A DNA stretch of 64,000 nt from Syntrophomonas sp. UBA1376 (GTDB lineage: Bacteria; Bacillota; Syntrophomonadia; Syntrophomonadales; Syntrophomonadaceae): contig DBRE01000111.1 of the NCBI GenBank assembly GCA_002305535.1, positions 13,371-77,370 of the forward strand. Direction: 5' to 3'. How positions within the stretch are numbered: position 1 is the first letter of the stretch; every line of letters begins with the position of its first letter. This document shows, piece by piece, positions 15,939-24,264 of this stretch. Position numbers and translations under genes: made by a program. Under the pieces are notes generated by a model that saw only the letters and a program-made list of their open reading frames with translations, did no database searches and was not told the origin of the DNA.

Positions 15939-16367
15939 ATGTTAAATTGGATGCTGTCGGGCATATGTATAGTGCTGTTAGTTCTCATTGTCTACCACCT
16001 TTCAAAAGCTATGCAGGCCTTTGGTATTCTCCACGGTGACCTAATCGGACAGCAAGCCACTGAGGCGACAGCAGGGTCTCCTATTGTAACGGCCCCCTTA
16101 TCTCCCCAGGCAGATCCGTTTTTACCTTATGTGCAACAACCCATATCTTTGGAAAACACCGACCAAGAAAGGCCCAACGAGGCTACGGATCAAAGTGTTA
16201 TTGAAGAGGTTACACCTCAATTTATTGCCAGTATACAGGGAACGCGTTTTCATCGACCTGATTGCAGCTCGGTCAAAAAAATCCGCTACGAAAACCGTGA
16301 GTATTTTATTCATCGCGATGAGGCAATTGCCTCGGGTTATGATCCTTGTACTATTTGTGATCCCTAG
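15939..16367 (+). CDS. Membrane-anchored protein with C-terminal Ada-type zinc-binding domain
   Basis: 142 residues. A single N-terminal membrane helix (about 5-24) is followed by a low-complexity linker rich in Thr, Gln, Pro and Glu, then a compact C-terminal domain (about 98-142). That domain holds FHRPDC and DPCTIC: the pattern of the small Ada metal-binding-like fold, where Cys residues bind one zinc. Orientation with the domain outside is likely but not proven. The start ATG 15939 sits after GGGGGGC, 20 bases past the GNAT gene. No catalytic residues are recognised. Confidence 0.75.
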   Translation: MLNWMLSGICIVLLVLIVYHLSKAMQAFGILHGDLIGQQATEATAGSPIVTAPLSPQADPFLPYVQQPISLENTDQERPNEATDQSVIEEVTPQFIASIQGTRFHRPDCSSVKKIRYENREYFIHRDEAIASGYDPCTICDP

Positions 16368-16399
16368 AGCATTTGAGATCACTGAAAAACCCGGGTTTG

Positions 16400-16484
16400 T
16401 TATGGGCCTCCTGAGGGAGGGACGACCGAAGGATCTTTCCCCGGCTACCAGTAAGATTCTCCGGCTACGCCTCAGAATGACATG
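16400..16484. repeat. Fragment of a dispersed CCTGAGGGAGGGACGACCGAAGGATC-type repeat
   Basis: The sequence runs CCTGAGGGAGGGACGACC, GAAGGATCTTTCC and ends GCTACGCCTCAGAATGACATG. The CTGAG...CTCAG halves form an imperfect inverted repeat. Closely similar intergenic sequences recur in many unrelated bacterial genomes, so I call it a mobile repeat remnant from memory of that pattern. Only one copy is in this window. Confidence 0.6.
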
Positions 16485-16559
16485 ATGCTTGTTGAATACT
16501 CACCTAAAAGTCATATTGGCAGAGACGGGCTTCATTATATACGGAGAGGTTGAATAGTA

Positions 16560-16676
16560 ATGAACTGGTTTAAGCAGCTTTTATCCAATCGGGCCGCCCT
16601 ATTCTTGGTCGTACTTAGCCTACTTATTGGAGCTAGCATATTTTTTGTTTTTCATTCTATTCTCAGCAAAATGTAG
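16560..16676 (+). CDS. Very small single-pass membrane protein, 38 aa
   Basis: ATG 16560 follows GGAGAGG by eight bases. The peptide has a basic start (MNWFKQLLSNRAA), then a continuous hydrophobic helix of about 20 residues (LFLVVLSLLIGASIFFVF) and a short polar tail. Codon use and ribosome site look genuine, but the frame is short and no family is recognised. It may be a membrane regulator or noise. Confidence 0.4.
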   Translation: MNWFKQLLSNRAALFLVVLSLLIGASIFFVFHSILSKM

Positions 16677-16732
16677 ATTGTTGTCTGGTTATACAGCAGT
16701 GCGCCCTGCTAACAGGCCGTAAAAAACACAGA

Positions 16733-16764
16733 AACAAAATAAAGGAGCCTTGGTAGACTCCTTT
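16733..16764 (-). terminator. Terminator of tRNA-Leu
   Basis: Minus-strand stem AAAGGAG/CTCCTTT with a loop containing TCTACCAAGG, then ATTTTGTTT, starting 12 bases beyond the tRNA. Confidence 0.8.
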
Positions 16765-16775
16765 ACAATCATATA

Positions 16776-16862
16776 TGGTGCGGTAGAGAGGACTTGAACC
16801 TCCACCTGCTTGCACAGACTAGAACCTGAATCTAGCGCGTCTGCCGATTCCGCCACTACCGC
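16776..16862 (-). tRNA. tRNA-Leu (anticodon CAG)
   Basis: Class II tRNA: acceptor GCGGTAG/CTACCGC, anticodon loop TTCAGGT flanked by CTAGA/TCTAG, long variable arm TCTGTGCAAGCAGG, T arm GGAGG/CCTCT with TTCAAGT, discriminator A and encoded CCA. Confidence 0.97.
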
Positions 16863-16891
16863 ATAAAGCTCATTTGCCATCAGCAAGATTC

Positions 16892-16921
16892 ATTATAGTA
16901 TACGGATCAAAAGCTTGTCAA
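16892..16921 (-). promoter_or_regulatory. Promoter of tRNA-Leu
   Basis: Minus-strand consensus TTGACA (16916-16921), 18-base spacer, consensus TATAAT (16892-16897). Confidence 0.85.
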
Positions 16922-17015
16922 GCGGGCTGCTGGTTCATTTGTTATTGATCAGGGATAATGTCTCTCCTTATGCATTCCCGAATAATCCAGCGCAGAGTCT
17001 TTCACCCATTAGCCG

Positions 17016-17043
17016 TTGGTTTGTCATCCCTTTGTAGTATAAT
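17016..17043 (+). promoter_or_regulatory. Probable promoter of the 180-aa exported protein
   Basis: TTGGTT (17016-17021), 16-base spacer and perfect TATAAT (17038-17043), 47 bases before the ATG. Confidence 0.6.
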
Positions 17044-17090
17044 AGTATGGAAAATACCGTTCAACAGACGGTTGGCAAGGTAGGGGGATT

Positions 17091-17633
17091 ATGTTTCAGC
17101 GAAATCGACGTGAAATCATTGTTATTACAGTAATAATTGTGGTGGTGTTCTGCCTGGGACTTTCAGTGGCTGGTAGCCGGGATATGCTTAACGTCCATTA
17201 TCCAGATCAATTTGCTGTCTTGGATGACCAGGACTTCCAGCTGGAATGGCGAAGTCATCTGGTGGAGCTTGGCTCTACTCCAGGAGAGACGGTTATGGAT
17301 CACTATCCTCATGGATATATGCTAGGCCTCAGTACGATTTTCAGCTTAAATGAAGATAATATTCTATTTACATTTACTGAAGATGAAAATATTTTACACA
17401 GGGCTCATATAGAAAATCCTGATTTGCCGACTTTTCGTGGCGTACGAGTGGGAGATTCTTTTGACACAGCCATTGCCCAGTATGGAACACAATATGCCTG
17501 GGTTGATAACGGCAATACCGAGGATTTTGATGCAGTATATGGTGACGACAACCGCCGCTGCATTGTTTTTCAAGTGCGGCAAGGGAAAATAGTGCGGATC
17601 GTCCTGCAGAATGACCCTCTTATTGCAAAATAG
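17091..17633 (+). CDS. Exported or membrane-anchored hypothetical protein, 180 aa
   Basis: The N terminus RNRREIIVITVIIVVVFCLGLSVAG is a basic segment then a hydrophobic helix (about 9-27), a signal anchor or signal peptide. The rest is acidic and beta-rich. Residues about 128-145 (FRGVRVGDSFDTAIAQYG) match the recurring GVRVGDS-x-YG pattern seen in small secreted beta proteins that measure a DxxxxxYG helix-turn, but I cannot name the family. The ATG at 17091 follows GGGGG. Monocistronic with its own promoter; no enzyme motif is seen. Confidence 0.7.
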   Translation: MFQRNRREIIVITVIIVVVFCLGLSVAGSRDMLNVHYPDQFAVLDDQDFQLEWRSHLVELGSTPGETVMDHYPHGYMLGLSTIFSLNEDNILFTFTEDENILHRAHIENPDLPTFRGVRVGDSFDTAIAQYGTQYAWVDNGNTEDFDAVYGDDNRRCIVFQVRQGKIVRIVLQNDPLIAK

Positions 17634-17648
17634 GACAGGTCATTTGTA

Positions 17649-17678
17649 TTGACTGTTAACCCGACCAGGTGCTACACT
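17649..17678 (+). promoter_or_regulatory. Promoter of the SAM-riboswitch/metNIQ operon
   Basis: TTGACT (17649-17654), 18-base spacer, TACACT (17673-17678); the start falls about 20 bases before the riboswitch P1 stem. Confidence 0.65.
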
Positions 17679-17703
17679 TAGTAGTAATGTTATAGTGTTC
17701 ATA

Positions 17704-17804
17704 CTCTTATCAAGAGTGGCTGAGGGACTGGCCCGATGAAGCCCGGCAACCGCCCAGCGGGTATGGTGCCAATTCCTGCAGATGGCATATCTGGCAGATA
17801 AGAG
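17704..17804 (+). promoter_or_regulatory. SAM-I (S-box) riboswitch
   Basis: P1 pairs CTCTTATC (17704-17711) with GATAAGAG (17797-17804). The core AGAGTGGCTGAGGGA, CTGGCCCGATGAAGCC and CGGCAACC match the S-box consensus, including the kink-turn and the pseudoknot loop. A terminator follows at 17827-17862, so high SAM should stop transcription before metN. Confidence 0.96.
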
Positions 17805-17826
17805 CAAGATATATAATAACTATCTT

Positions 17827-17862
17827 GCCTCTTCGGCTAAGCACCAGGAGGCATTTATTTTT
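17827..17862 (+). terminator. SAM-riboswitch attenuator
   Basis: Stem GCCTC/GAGGC with inner pairs, then ATTTATTTTT. An upstream CAAGAT/ATCTTG hairpin (17804-17826) is the likely alternative partner region. Confidence 0.75.
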
Positions 17863-17883
17863 GCAATGAAGGAGGACGGGGCC

Positions 17884-18912
17884 TTGATCCAAATCGAACA
17901 CCTGACCAAAATTTTTGAAACTCCCAGTCACCAGGTCCTGGCTCTCGATGATGTCACTTTATCAATAAATAAAGGCGAGATTTTTGGGATCATCGGGCTA
18001 AGTGGAGCTGGCAAAAGTACCTTGATTCGCTGTATTAATATGTTGGAAAAACCTACTCAGGGATCGATCTATGTGGATGGTCAACAGATCACTTCTCTGG
18101 ACAAACGCGATTTACGCTGCGCCCGTCAAAAAATAGGTATGATATTTCAGCATTTTAACCTCTTGTCCTCACGTACGGTGTTTGACAATATTTTGTTCCC
18201 CCTGGAGATCGCCGGGGTACCATCTGCTCAGGCTAAAAGCAGAGTAAACGAATTATTGGATCTGGTAGGTCTGACTGATAAAGCTGGAGTTTACCCAGGA
18301 CAGCTCAGCGGCGGCCAAAAGCAGAGGGTAGGTATTGCCCGGGCACTAGCTAACAATCCCAAAGTTCTGCTATCAGATGAGGCGACCTCCGCCTTGGATC
18401 CACAAACCACCAGTTCTATTCTCAAGCTTTTAAAGGACATCAACCGTCAGTTAAACCTGACTATCTTACTGATTACTCACGATATGAACGTTATCAAGCA
18501 GGTTTGCGACCGGGTGGCAGTAATTGACAACTCTCGCATCGTAGAAATCGGCGATGTGTTATCGGTATTTACCAATCCTGCTACTCCAACTTCCCATAGC
18601 TTTATAAATGCAGTAGTTAAGAACGACATACCCGAGGATCTGACACTTGCTAAAATAGATCCGCAACGACACCCTACGCGCCTGATCCGGGTTTCCTTCA
18701 TTGGCAGTTCGGCCGGACAGCCAATTATATCCTCGATGATTCGGCGTTATGATATCGATGTGAATATTCTCTACGGGAACATTGATCGAGTCAAAGATAC
18801 CCCCTTTGGCAATTTGGTTCTGGAGCTTATTGGGGAGGCTTCACTTTTGGATGAAGCTATGGCTTACCTACGGGAACGTGGCTTGGAAATCGAGGTGTTG
18901 AAGAATGTTTGA
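17884..18912 (+). CDS. metN: Methionine ABC transporter ATP-binding protein MetN
   Basis: 342 residues from a TTG at 17884, eight bases after AAGGAGG; this agrees with normal MetN length, while upstream in-frame codons run back into the riboswitch. Walker A GLSGAGKS is near 37-44, the signature LSGGQKQR near 139, Walker [10 protein letters not shown] near 160 and the H-loop ITHD near 200. The C-terminal NIL (ACT-like) domain (about 265-342) senses methionine. It powers high-affinity methionine uptake with MetI and MetQ, an assignment supported by the SAM riboswitch. The gene overlaps metI by eight bases. Confidence 0.95.
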   Translation: MIQIEHLTKIFETPSHQVLALDDVTLSINKGEIFGIIGLSGAGKSTLIRCINMLEKPTQGSIYVDGQQITSLDKRDLRCARQKIGMIFQHFNLLSSRTVFDNILFPLEIAGVPSAQAKSRVNELLDLVGLTDKAGVYPGQLSGGQKQRVGIARALANNPKVLLSDEATSALDPQTTSSILKLLKDINRQLNLTILLITHDMNVIKQVCDRVAVIDNSRIVEIGDVLSVFTNPATPTSHSFINAVVKNDIPEDLTLAKIDPQRHPTRLIRVSFIGSSAGQPIISSMIRRYDIDVNILYGNIDRVKDTPFGNLVLELIGEASLLDEAMAYLRERGLEIEVLKNV

Positions 18913-19621
18913 TGCCATTGCCCTACTCAACCTGCCCTCCTTGGTTGGAGCCGCATCAGTGGATTTTTCCTGGTTGATAGAAAAAGTATCTCTAGCCACC
19001 TGGGAAACTATTTACATGGTTATCATTTCCACCGCTCTGGCCTATGTAATGGGTCTTCCTTTAGGAGTGATCCTGGTTATCACTGAGAAAGGTCATATTC
19101 TGGAAAACATTCCTTTGAATAGTATCCTCGGTGTCATTGTCAACGTTTTTCGTTCTATTCCTTTTATCATTTTTCTTATCCTGGTAATACCTTTAACTAA
19201 ACTCATAGTGGGAGGTTTTATCGGCACAGTGGCCTCCATGGTTCCACTGACTTTAGCGGCAGTTCCTTTTGTAGCTCGACTGGTAGAGACCAGTTTGAAG
19301 GAAATAGATTGGGGTCTGATCGAAGCGGCATTGTCTATGGGGGCCAATGCCTGGCAGATCATAACTAAGGTATTACTCCCTGAAGCCAGTCCTAGTCTTA
19401 TCCTGGGGGTAGCAATAACCACCATTAACTTGGTTAGTTATTCGGCTATGGCCGGTATAGTGGGAGGAGGTGGATTGGGTACTCTTGCCTACTATTATGG
19501 CTACCAACGTTACCAGACTTTAATTCTATTAATTACGGTCGTTATTCTGGTAATCATGGTTCAGGGTGTTCAGGTACTTGGAGATACCCTGGCAGCGAGA
19601 GCGGTTAATCGAAGGAGGTAA
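18905..19621 (+). CDS. metI: Methionine ABC transporter permease MetI
   Basis: 238 residues with an N-terminal hydrophobic extension and five membrane helices. The BPD-type EAA loop ([26 protein letters not shown], about 139-164 in the protein) couples to MetN. The ATG lies inside the metN stop region (eight-base overlap), so translation is coupled. Slightly longer than the usual 215-225 residues because of the first 20 residues, but the ribosome site GAGGTG supports this start. Confidence 0.95.
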   Translation: MFDAIALLNLPSLVGAASVDFSWLIEKVSLATWETIYMVIISTALAYVMGLPLGVILVITEKGHILENIPLNSILGVIVNVFRSIPFIIFLILVIPLTKLIVGGFIGTVASMVPLTLAAVPFVARLVETSLKEIDWGLIEAALSMGANAWQIITKVLLPEASPSLILGVAITTINLVSYSAMAGIVGGGGLGTLAYYYGYQRYQTLILLITVVILVIMVQGVQVLGDTLAARAVNRRR

Positions 19622-19625
19622 ATGA

Positions 19626-20459
19626 ATGAAAAAGCTTATCGTACTGGTTCTCAGTCTAGTGTTGATGACAGCGGCTTTAGTTGGTTGTTCAGGCGACACC
19701 GGCAATGACCAAGGTCAGACGCCCGGGCCAGCTGATCAGACTGAAAAGCTGGTGGTGGGTGCCACTGCCAAACCTCATGCTGAGATTTTAGAAGTGGTCA
19801 AACCAGTTCTGGAAGCGGACGGCGTGGAACTGGAAATCAAAGAGTTTACTGATTATGTACTACTTAATCCGTCTTTGAAAGATGGCGAGATCGATGCCAA
19901 TTTCTTTCAACATATTCCCTATCTGGATGATTATAACAGTCAAAACAATGCTGATCTAAAATGGATCGCCAAGATCCATAATGAGCCCATGGGCGTTTAT
20001 TCAAAAACTTTGACTGATGTAAATGAACTCAGTGAAGGTGCTGCGGTAGGGATTCCCAATGACGCCACCAACGGCGGTCGCGCCCTGATGGTTCTGGAAA
20101 GCGCCGGCTTGATTACATTGACTGAAGGAGTCGGTGTACAGGCAACTGAGCAGGATATAATTGAAAACCCTAAGAAAATTAAGATCACCATGATGGATGC
20201 TGCCATGCTCCCCCGTGCACTGGAAGACTTAGAACTTTGTGTTATCAACAGTAACTATGCACTAGAAGCCAATCTGAACCCGGTTCAGGATTCCATTTTC
20301 ATGGAACCCAAAGATTCTCCTTTTGCAAACGTACTGGTAGTTCGTCCAGAAGATGAAAGTAAGGAATCAATTCAGAAACTGGTTAAAGCTATGCAGTCCC
20401 CAGAAGTAAAAGAGTTTTTGGAGACTAATTATCCCGACTCCTGTGTGCCATCATTCTAA
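19626..20459 (+). CDS. metQ: Methionine-binding lipoprotein MetQ
   Basis: 277 residues. A lipoprotein signal (hydrophobic 4-19, lipobox LVGC with Cys at 21) precedes a Gly/Gln/Pro linker and the NlpA-family binding domain: VGATAKPHAEIL at the start, DANFFQHIPYLDDYN, and SNYALEANLNP near the C-terminal lobe. It hands methionine to the MetNI pump from the outer face of the membrane. The ATG lies seven bases after AGGAGG and five bases after metI. Confidence 0.95.
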   Translation: MKKLIVLVLSLVLMTAALVGCSGDTGNDQGQTPGPADQTEKLVVGATAKPHAEILEVVKPVLEADGVELEIKEFTDYVLLNPSLKDGEIDANFFQHIPYLDDYNSQNNADLKWIAKIHNEPMGVYSKTLTDVNELSEGAAVGIPNDATNGGRALMVLESAGLITLTEGVGVQATEQDIIENPKKIKITMMDAAMLPRALEDLELCVINSNYALEANLNPVQDSIFMEPKDSPFANVLVVRPEDESKESIQKLVKAMQSPEVKEFLETNYPDSCVPSF

Positions 20460-20472
20460 TAAAAATCACCTT

Positions 20473-20507
20473 AGCACCCTTGATCCATTTGATCAAGGGT
20501 GCTTTTC
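20473..20507 (+). terminator. Terminator of metNIQ
   Basis: Stem AGCACCCTTGATC/GATCAAGGGTGCT with a four-base loop, then TTTTCT. Confidence 0.92.
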
Positions 20508-20554
20508 TGACCTAAAAGGGATCTTTCTTATCTAATGAAGATATTGATACTTAA

Positions 20555-20591
20555 AACAAACACCCCCAGGATAACTACTATCCTCGGGGGT
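20555..20591 (-). terminator. Terminator of the DUF1646 gene
   Basis: Minus-strand stem ACCCCCGAGGATA/TATCCTGGGGGT, then GTTTGTTTT. Confidence 0.88.
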
Positions 20592-20620
20592 TTGAAAACA
20601 GTCTGATATTTGGCTGTCAG

Positions 20621-21682
20621 TTAGAAGAGGATCACATAGAAAATAATCATAACTACCAGTCCAAAAGGAACACCTATTCTAGCCCATTCGGTACTATTTA
20701 TCCGCAGTTTGGAAGCAGCAATGATATTGGGTATATTGCCAGGAATCAGCATGCCTCCGCTGACAAGCAGACCCATTAAGATAGCTTCGATCTGTAAAAC
20801 ATCCATTTGAGGGCTGATTTCTGCTGCCGCTAAAGTAGCATTATCCAACACTGCAGATATCATGTTTACCCAATAAAGTAAGCGCGAATCAAGCGTCAGG
20901 ATATACTTATCGATAAGGGGAGTAAACCCTTGGCCCAAGAATACCAGAGCCATAACAAATAGATAGACCTTAAAAGCCCGTACCGTGATACCCCGCCACG
21001 TTTCCTGCTCTAACTCTTCATCTTCAAGCAAAGCATCTTCCTCGGTGGTTGCGGCTAATTCTGATGTTCCCAGTTTGTTCTGATCCCTCATAGCCCAAAA
21101 AGTATAGACAGCGCCTATAACACCGATAACTACTACAGCTGGGATGATAAACCTACCAAGCAAATAGAAGAGGTAGAGAAACTCCCCATTCAGCTTAGAA
21201 ACCACGATGGTTGATAGTGGTTCGCCCAGAGGAGTCAAAGCTGCACCCAGGCCAATGGAAAAACAAGCTAGTACACAGATGGTAATCTTGTGCTTTCTTT
21301 CCATAGGCAGCAAAAATATTACTTCAACCAAGATGATGGCAGCAATGATCGCGGTAATGATACTGGAAACCAGTCCTAAAATAACTATAATTAAAAACAC
21401 CACTACCCATACAGGTATCACTTGATATACCTTATCCATGAAACTGGCAAATTGTTTGCGCAGAATATAAAACAGTGCCCCGGCAATGAATACCGCTGCC
21501 GTTATCATGATGGGTTCTTGCAGTGCTTCCAATATCAGGTGCTTGTTCATAACGCCAGATACTAGAGCAGCAGCTACCCCCATAACAAACAAAAATGGTT
21601 CCAAATTTTCTTCGATGGGCTTAACCAGGAAAGGTAGAGTCAAAACCAATAGCAAAATTACTACGAGCCCAGCTATCACCAA
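20621..21682 (-). CDS. DUF1646-type multi-pass membrane protein, possible cation or organic-acid transporter
   Basis: About 353 residues with roughly ten membrane helices and two related halves. TPLGEPLSTIV in mid-protein and NIPNIIAASKL near the C terminus are the re-entrant-loop signatures of the ion-transporter superfamily to which DUF1646 belongs. The loop around 215-235 is acidic (EEDALLEDEELEQE). The start is placed at TTG 21682, eight bases after AAGGAG; the upstream GTG at 21691 abuts the ribosome site. It is separated from the CGGC-protein gene by a terminator, so it is probably its own unit. Transported substrate unknown. Confidence 0.8.
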   Translation of the reverse strand: MVIAGLVVILLLVLTLPFLVKPIEENLEPFLFVMGVAAALVSGVMNKHLILEALQEPIMITAAVFIAGALFYILRKQFASFMDKVYQVIPVWVVVFLIIVILGLVSSIITAIIAAIILVEVIFLLPMERKHKITICVLACFSIGLGAALTPLGEPLSTIVVSKLNGEFLYLFYLLGRFIIPAVVVIGVIGAVYTFWAMRDQNKLGTSELAATTEEDALLEDEELEQETWRGITVRAFKVYLFVMALVFLGQGFTPLIDKYILTLDSRLLYWVNMISAVLDNATLAAAEISPQMDVLQIEAILMGLLVSGGMLIPGNIPNIIAASKLRINSTEWARIGVPFGLVVMIIFYVILF

Positions 21683-21825
21683 GAATATCACTCCTTTTGT
21701 GTTGTGTGTTATGACGCTCTTTGAAATTCACCTTATAAATAGTCTACTCCACTTTTTTAACAATACCAAGCCGGCAGTGATGCAAAATGTTCAACCGCCT
21801 ACTCGAAAAGTGGCTCTAAATAGGC

Positions 21826-21856
21826 AAAACGCACTGCGGCTAATACAGTGCGTTTT
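21826..21856. terminator. Terminator after the CGGC-protein gene
   Basis: Perfect 11-bp stem AAAACGCACTG/CAGTGCGTTTT with a nine-base loop; T-rich on both sides. Confidence 0.8.
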
Positions 21857-21884
21857 ATATAATTGGTCAAGCAAGCAAGGTAGT

Positions 21885-22190
21885 CTAGCTACCGGGGTGT
21901 TGCTTTTGAATAATTCTCTCTGCTATTATTTGCGGTAATTGCTCGGTGGGAACCGGCAGATGATCCACCAGGTCTCCACCGACAATTACCCACTGCCTGG
22001 CCTGATCTTCTATTTGCGACAGATTAGGGCAACATACATGACAACCACCTACTAGCAGTCCTACATCCGCATCTTTATCAACTATTTCGACGTCTACTGA
22101 TTTTGATAGTTCGTTTCTTACTGCTGCAACTAGTTTGGAACGATTAATAATAGGATTACACCCGCCGCAATATTTGATTCGTAGCTTCAT
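21885..22190 (-). CDS. Cysteine-rich hypothetical protein with CGGCNP motif, 101 aa
   Basis: The start is ATG 22190, behind AGGAG, giving MKLRIKYCGGCNP at the N terminus. A second cluster, GGCHVCCP, lies near residue 50. Small thioredoxin-like or flavodoxin-like alternation (IKYCGGC...VEIVDKDADVGLLVGG) suggests a beta-alpha-beta fold with redox or metal-binding cysteines. Related CGGCNPxxDR-type proteins occur beside genes of anaerobic acyl-CoA metabolism, but none has a firm function that I know. It sits 183 bases downstream of abfD on the same strand with no terminator between, so it is probably co-expressed with it. Confidence 0.65.
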   Translation of the reverse strand: MKLRIKYCGGCNPIINRSKLVAAVRNELSKSVDVEIVDKDADVGLLVGGCHVCCPNLSQIEDQARQWVIVGGDLVDHLPVPTEQLPQIIAERIIQKQHPGS

Positions 22191-22373
22191 TTTTATCACG
22201 TCTCCTGGTATATACAAAGACCTTGCCCAGACAGATACTGGCTTCGGCTAAAATTAATTATTACATCCAAATTCAAACATTAGTTAGACGGCTTCTGCTT
22301 CAAATTCATGTTTATTGCTTAGACTAACAACTAGGATGATTGCTGCAATCATTGTTTTTCGCCAGTAAATATT

Positions 22374-23843
22374 TTATTCCCAATCAATGTCGGGATTTTC
22401 TTTTACGCCGCATAATTTTTCGGCTAGTTCTTTGCGGTGTTCCAGATCCACCAATCTGGAAATCATTATACGCTGAGCCTGAGGTGATCCGGCACCATGC
22501 ATAGATTCTGTCAAATAGCCTACAGCTGCACAACCCATAGTCAAGTTTTCCACCAAACGCAGCATGCGTTGACGATGTTCTACCGGAACATTACCGGTAT
22601 CTACATATTTCTTGACCAGGTCACCAATTTCCGGATTCTCAAAATCTTTCTCAGACGGCATGGTTACAAACAAACCGCCGGCCAGATCCTGAGCTATGCG
22701 GGCAAGTTCATAGGGAAATCTGGTAACATTCTGCTTACAAACATTGGCTAAAAGCAGATCAATTAGATAATTGCCCGCTGCGGTCTTGCGTCCTTCGGCA
22801 GAACAGGCAATACCACAGGAATAAAGAGTCTCATTCAAATGACACATTTCAATAATCTTATCTTTAACATGGGATGCTTTGCTGGCACCTTGATAATCGG
22901 TAATAGCTTTGGCTGCCCCTATCAAAGTGTCACCAACTCCCACTTTGCATCCGCCATAGCTCTGACGATGATAGCCGGCAAAGCGCTCTACCAGAGTACC
23001 GCTAAATTCGGTTTCGCCATCCATGAATATGCGATCAGTTGGTACGAATACATCGTTAAAAATAGTCATAACCTCTTGACCACCAAAGTGAATATTGCCA
23101 ACGTCGATATTTCCGCCTTCCAATTTGCGGGTGTCACAGGACTGGCGACCATAAACATAGATCATGCCCGGGGTATCCAGTGGAATGGCAAAAGCAATAG
23201 CCCATTCCTTTTCATCCTCTTTCAAGGCGTTATTGGGCATAACTAATATTTCATGAGAGTTTATCATACCTGTCTGATGCAGTTTGCATCCGCGAACCAC
23301 CACTCCATCAGGGCGTCTTTCGACTACATGCAGGTAGGCATCTGGGTCAGGCTGCTGTCCAGGGCTCTTGGAGCGATCACCGCGAGCATCGGTCATACAT
23401 CCATCTACAGCCAGATCGTTTTCCTGTACATATTTCATAAATTCAACAAACCGTTTATGGTAATCAGTACCTTTGGCTTGGTCTATTTCATAAGTGGTAT
23501 TATAAACTGCATTGAAAGCATCCATTCCCACGCAACGCTGGAAACAGCAGCCAGTTTTTTGGCCAAGCAGGCGTTGCATTTTCACTTTTTTAACCAAGTC
23601 TTCTGTACTTTGATGCAGATGGGTAAAACGGTTTACTTTCTGTCCGGTTAAATTAGAAGTTGCCGTCATCAGATCTTCATATTCAGGATCCAAAGCTAGT
23701 TTATAAGTCATGGCCATAGCATTGATAGAAGGTCGAATAATCGGATGATCAACATAGTTGTCTACTTTTTCACCGAACATATATAGATCAATTTTCAGCT
23801 GACGAAGATCGTCTAAATATTGTTGCGGAGTTTTTAATGCCAT
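22374..23843 (-). CDS. abfD: 4-hydroxybutyryl-CoA dehydratase / vinylacetyl-CoA delta-isomerase
   Basis: 489 residues, the normal length. It belongs to the 4-hydroxyphenylacetate 3-hydroxylase/acyl-CoA dehydrogenase fold and matches AbfD closely. The cluster ligands of the Clostridium aminobutyricum enzyme (two Cys in a CxxxC, one His, one Cys) are present as Cys100-FQR-Cys104, His292 and Cys299 (YHRQSYGGC). It dehydrates 4-hydroxybutyryl-CoA to crotonyl-CoA with FAD and a [4Fe-4S] cluster through a ketyl radical, and can isomerise vinylacetyl-CoA. The gene lies 420 bases downstream of a sigma-54 activator and has a sigma-54 promoter about 120 bases before its start. This ties it to gamma-aminobutyrate, succinate or crotonate fermentation. 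Confidence 0.95.
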   Translation of the reverse strand: MALKTPQQYLDDLRQLKIDLYMFGEKVDNYVDHPIIRPSINAMAMTYKLALDPEYEDLMTATSNLTGQKVNRFTHLHQSTEDLVKKVKMQRLLGQKTGCCFQRCVGMDAFNAVYNTTYEIDQAKGTDYHKRFVEFMKYVQENDLAVDGCMTDARGDRSKSPGQQPDPDAYLHVVERRPDGVVVRGCKLHQTGMINSHEILVMPNNALKEDEKEWAIAFAIPLDTPGMIYVYGRQSCDTRKLEGGNIDVGNIHFGGQEVMTIFNDVFVPTDRIFMDGETEFSGTLVERFAGYHRQSYGGCKVGVGDTLIGAAKAITDYQGASKASHVKDKIIEMCHLNETLYSCGIACSAEGRKTAAGNYLIDLLLANVCKQNVTRFPYELARIAQDLAGGLFVTMPSEKDFENPEIGDLVKKYVDTGNVPVEHRQRMLRLVENLTMGCAAVGYLTESMHGAGSPQAQRIMISRLVDLEHRKELAEKLCGVKENPDIDWE

Positions 23844-23959
23844 AATAAATTCACCTCATTCATATTTTTTCCTAATCACCATTACATACCTCGACGAGAG
23901 TTAACGTCGATAATCAGTTTCGCCTTCCCTGCGCTACTATCACTCCTGCCCTTTTACAA

Positions 23960-23975
23960 TGCAATTATCGTGCCA
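23960..23975 (-). promoter_or_regulatory. Sigma-54 (-24/-12) promoter of abfD
   Basis: Minus strand TGGCAC, five bases GATAA, TTGCA: a full match to TGGCAC-N5-TTGC(A/T). It points toward abfD, whose start codon is about 117 bases downstream. The remaining 23844-24264 region holds no gene; an imperfect inverted repeat CGAAA...TTTCG at 24133-24150, about 160-170 bases upstream of the promoter, is a candidate activator site. Confidence 0.88.
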
Positions 23976-24264
23976 ATATTAACTTGGTTGCATGATAGAT
24001 TTCAACCCATAAGTTGATATTGTCTGATCTACGCCAACCACAGCCAGAATTCTATCATACTTTTCACATAATTCCGCACTCCATTTAATACCTAAACACT
24101 GCAAAGGCCTTCCGGCGGACTTCTTAGTGATTCGAAAATGTAACGTTTCGTTGAAAGCCAGCTAGCGTTATTTGTCTTCCACGAAACAAACCATGGGTAC
24201 CAAGCATTTAATTGTCAGATAATTTGTAACCGAAGGTGGTGCATTATTGCATCACCTGATTCCT

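Noticed and set aside
16689..16886. Open minus-strand frame of 65 codons
   Set aside because: It contains tRNA-Leu and its terminator.
17710..17931. Open minus-strand frame over the metN leader
   Set aside because: It is antisense to the SAM-I riboswitch and metN and has no ribosome site.
23253..23651. 132-codon plus-strand frame inside abfD
   Set aside because: It is antisense to strongly conserved AbfD sequence including a cluster ligand region; no ribosome site.
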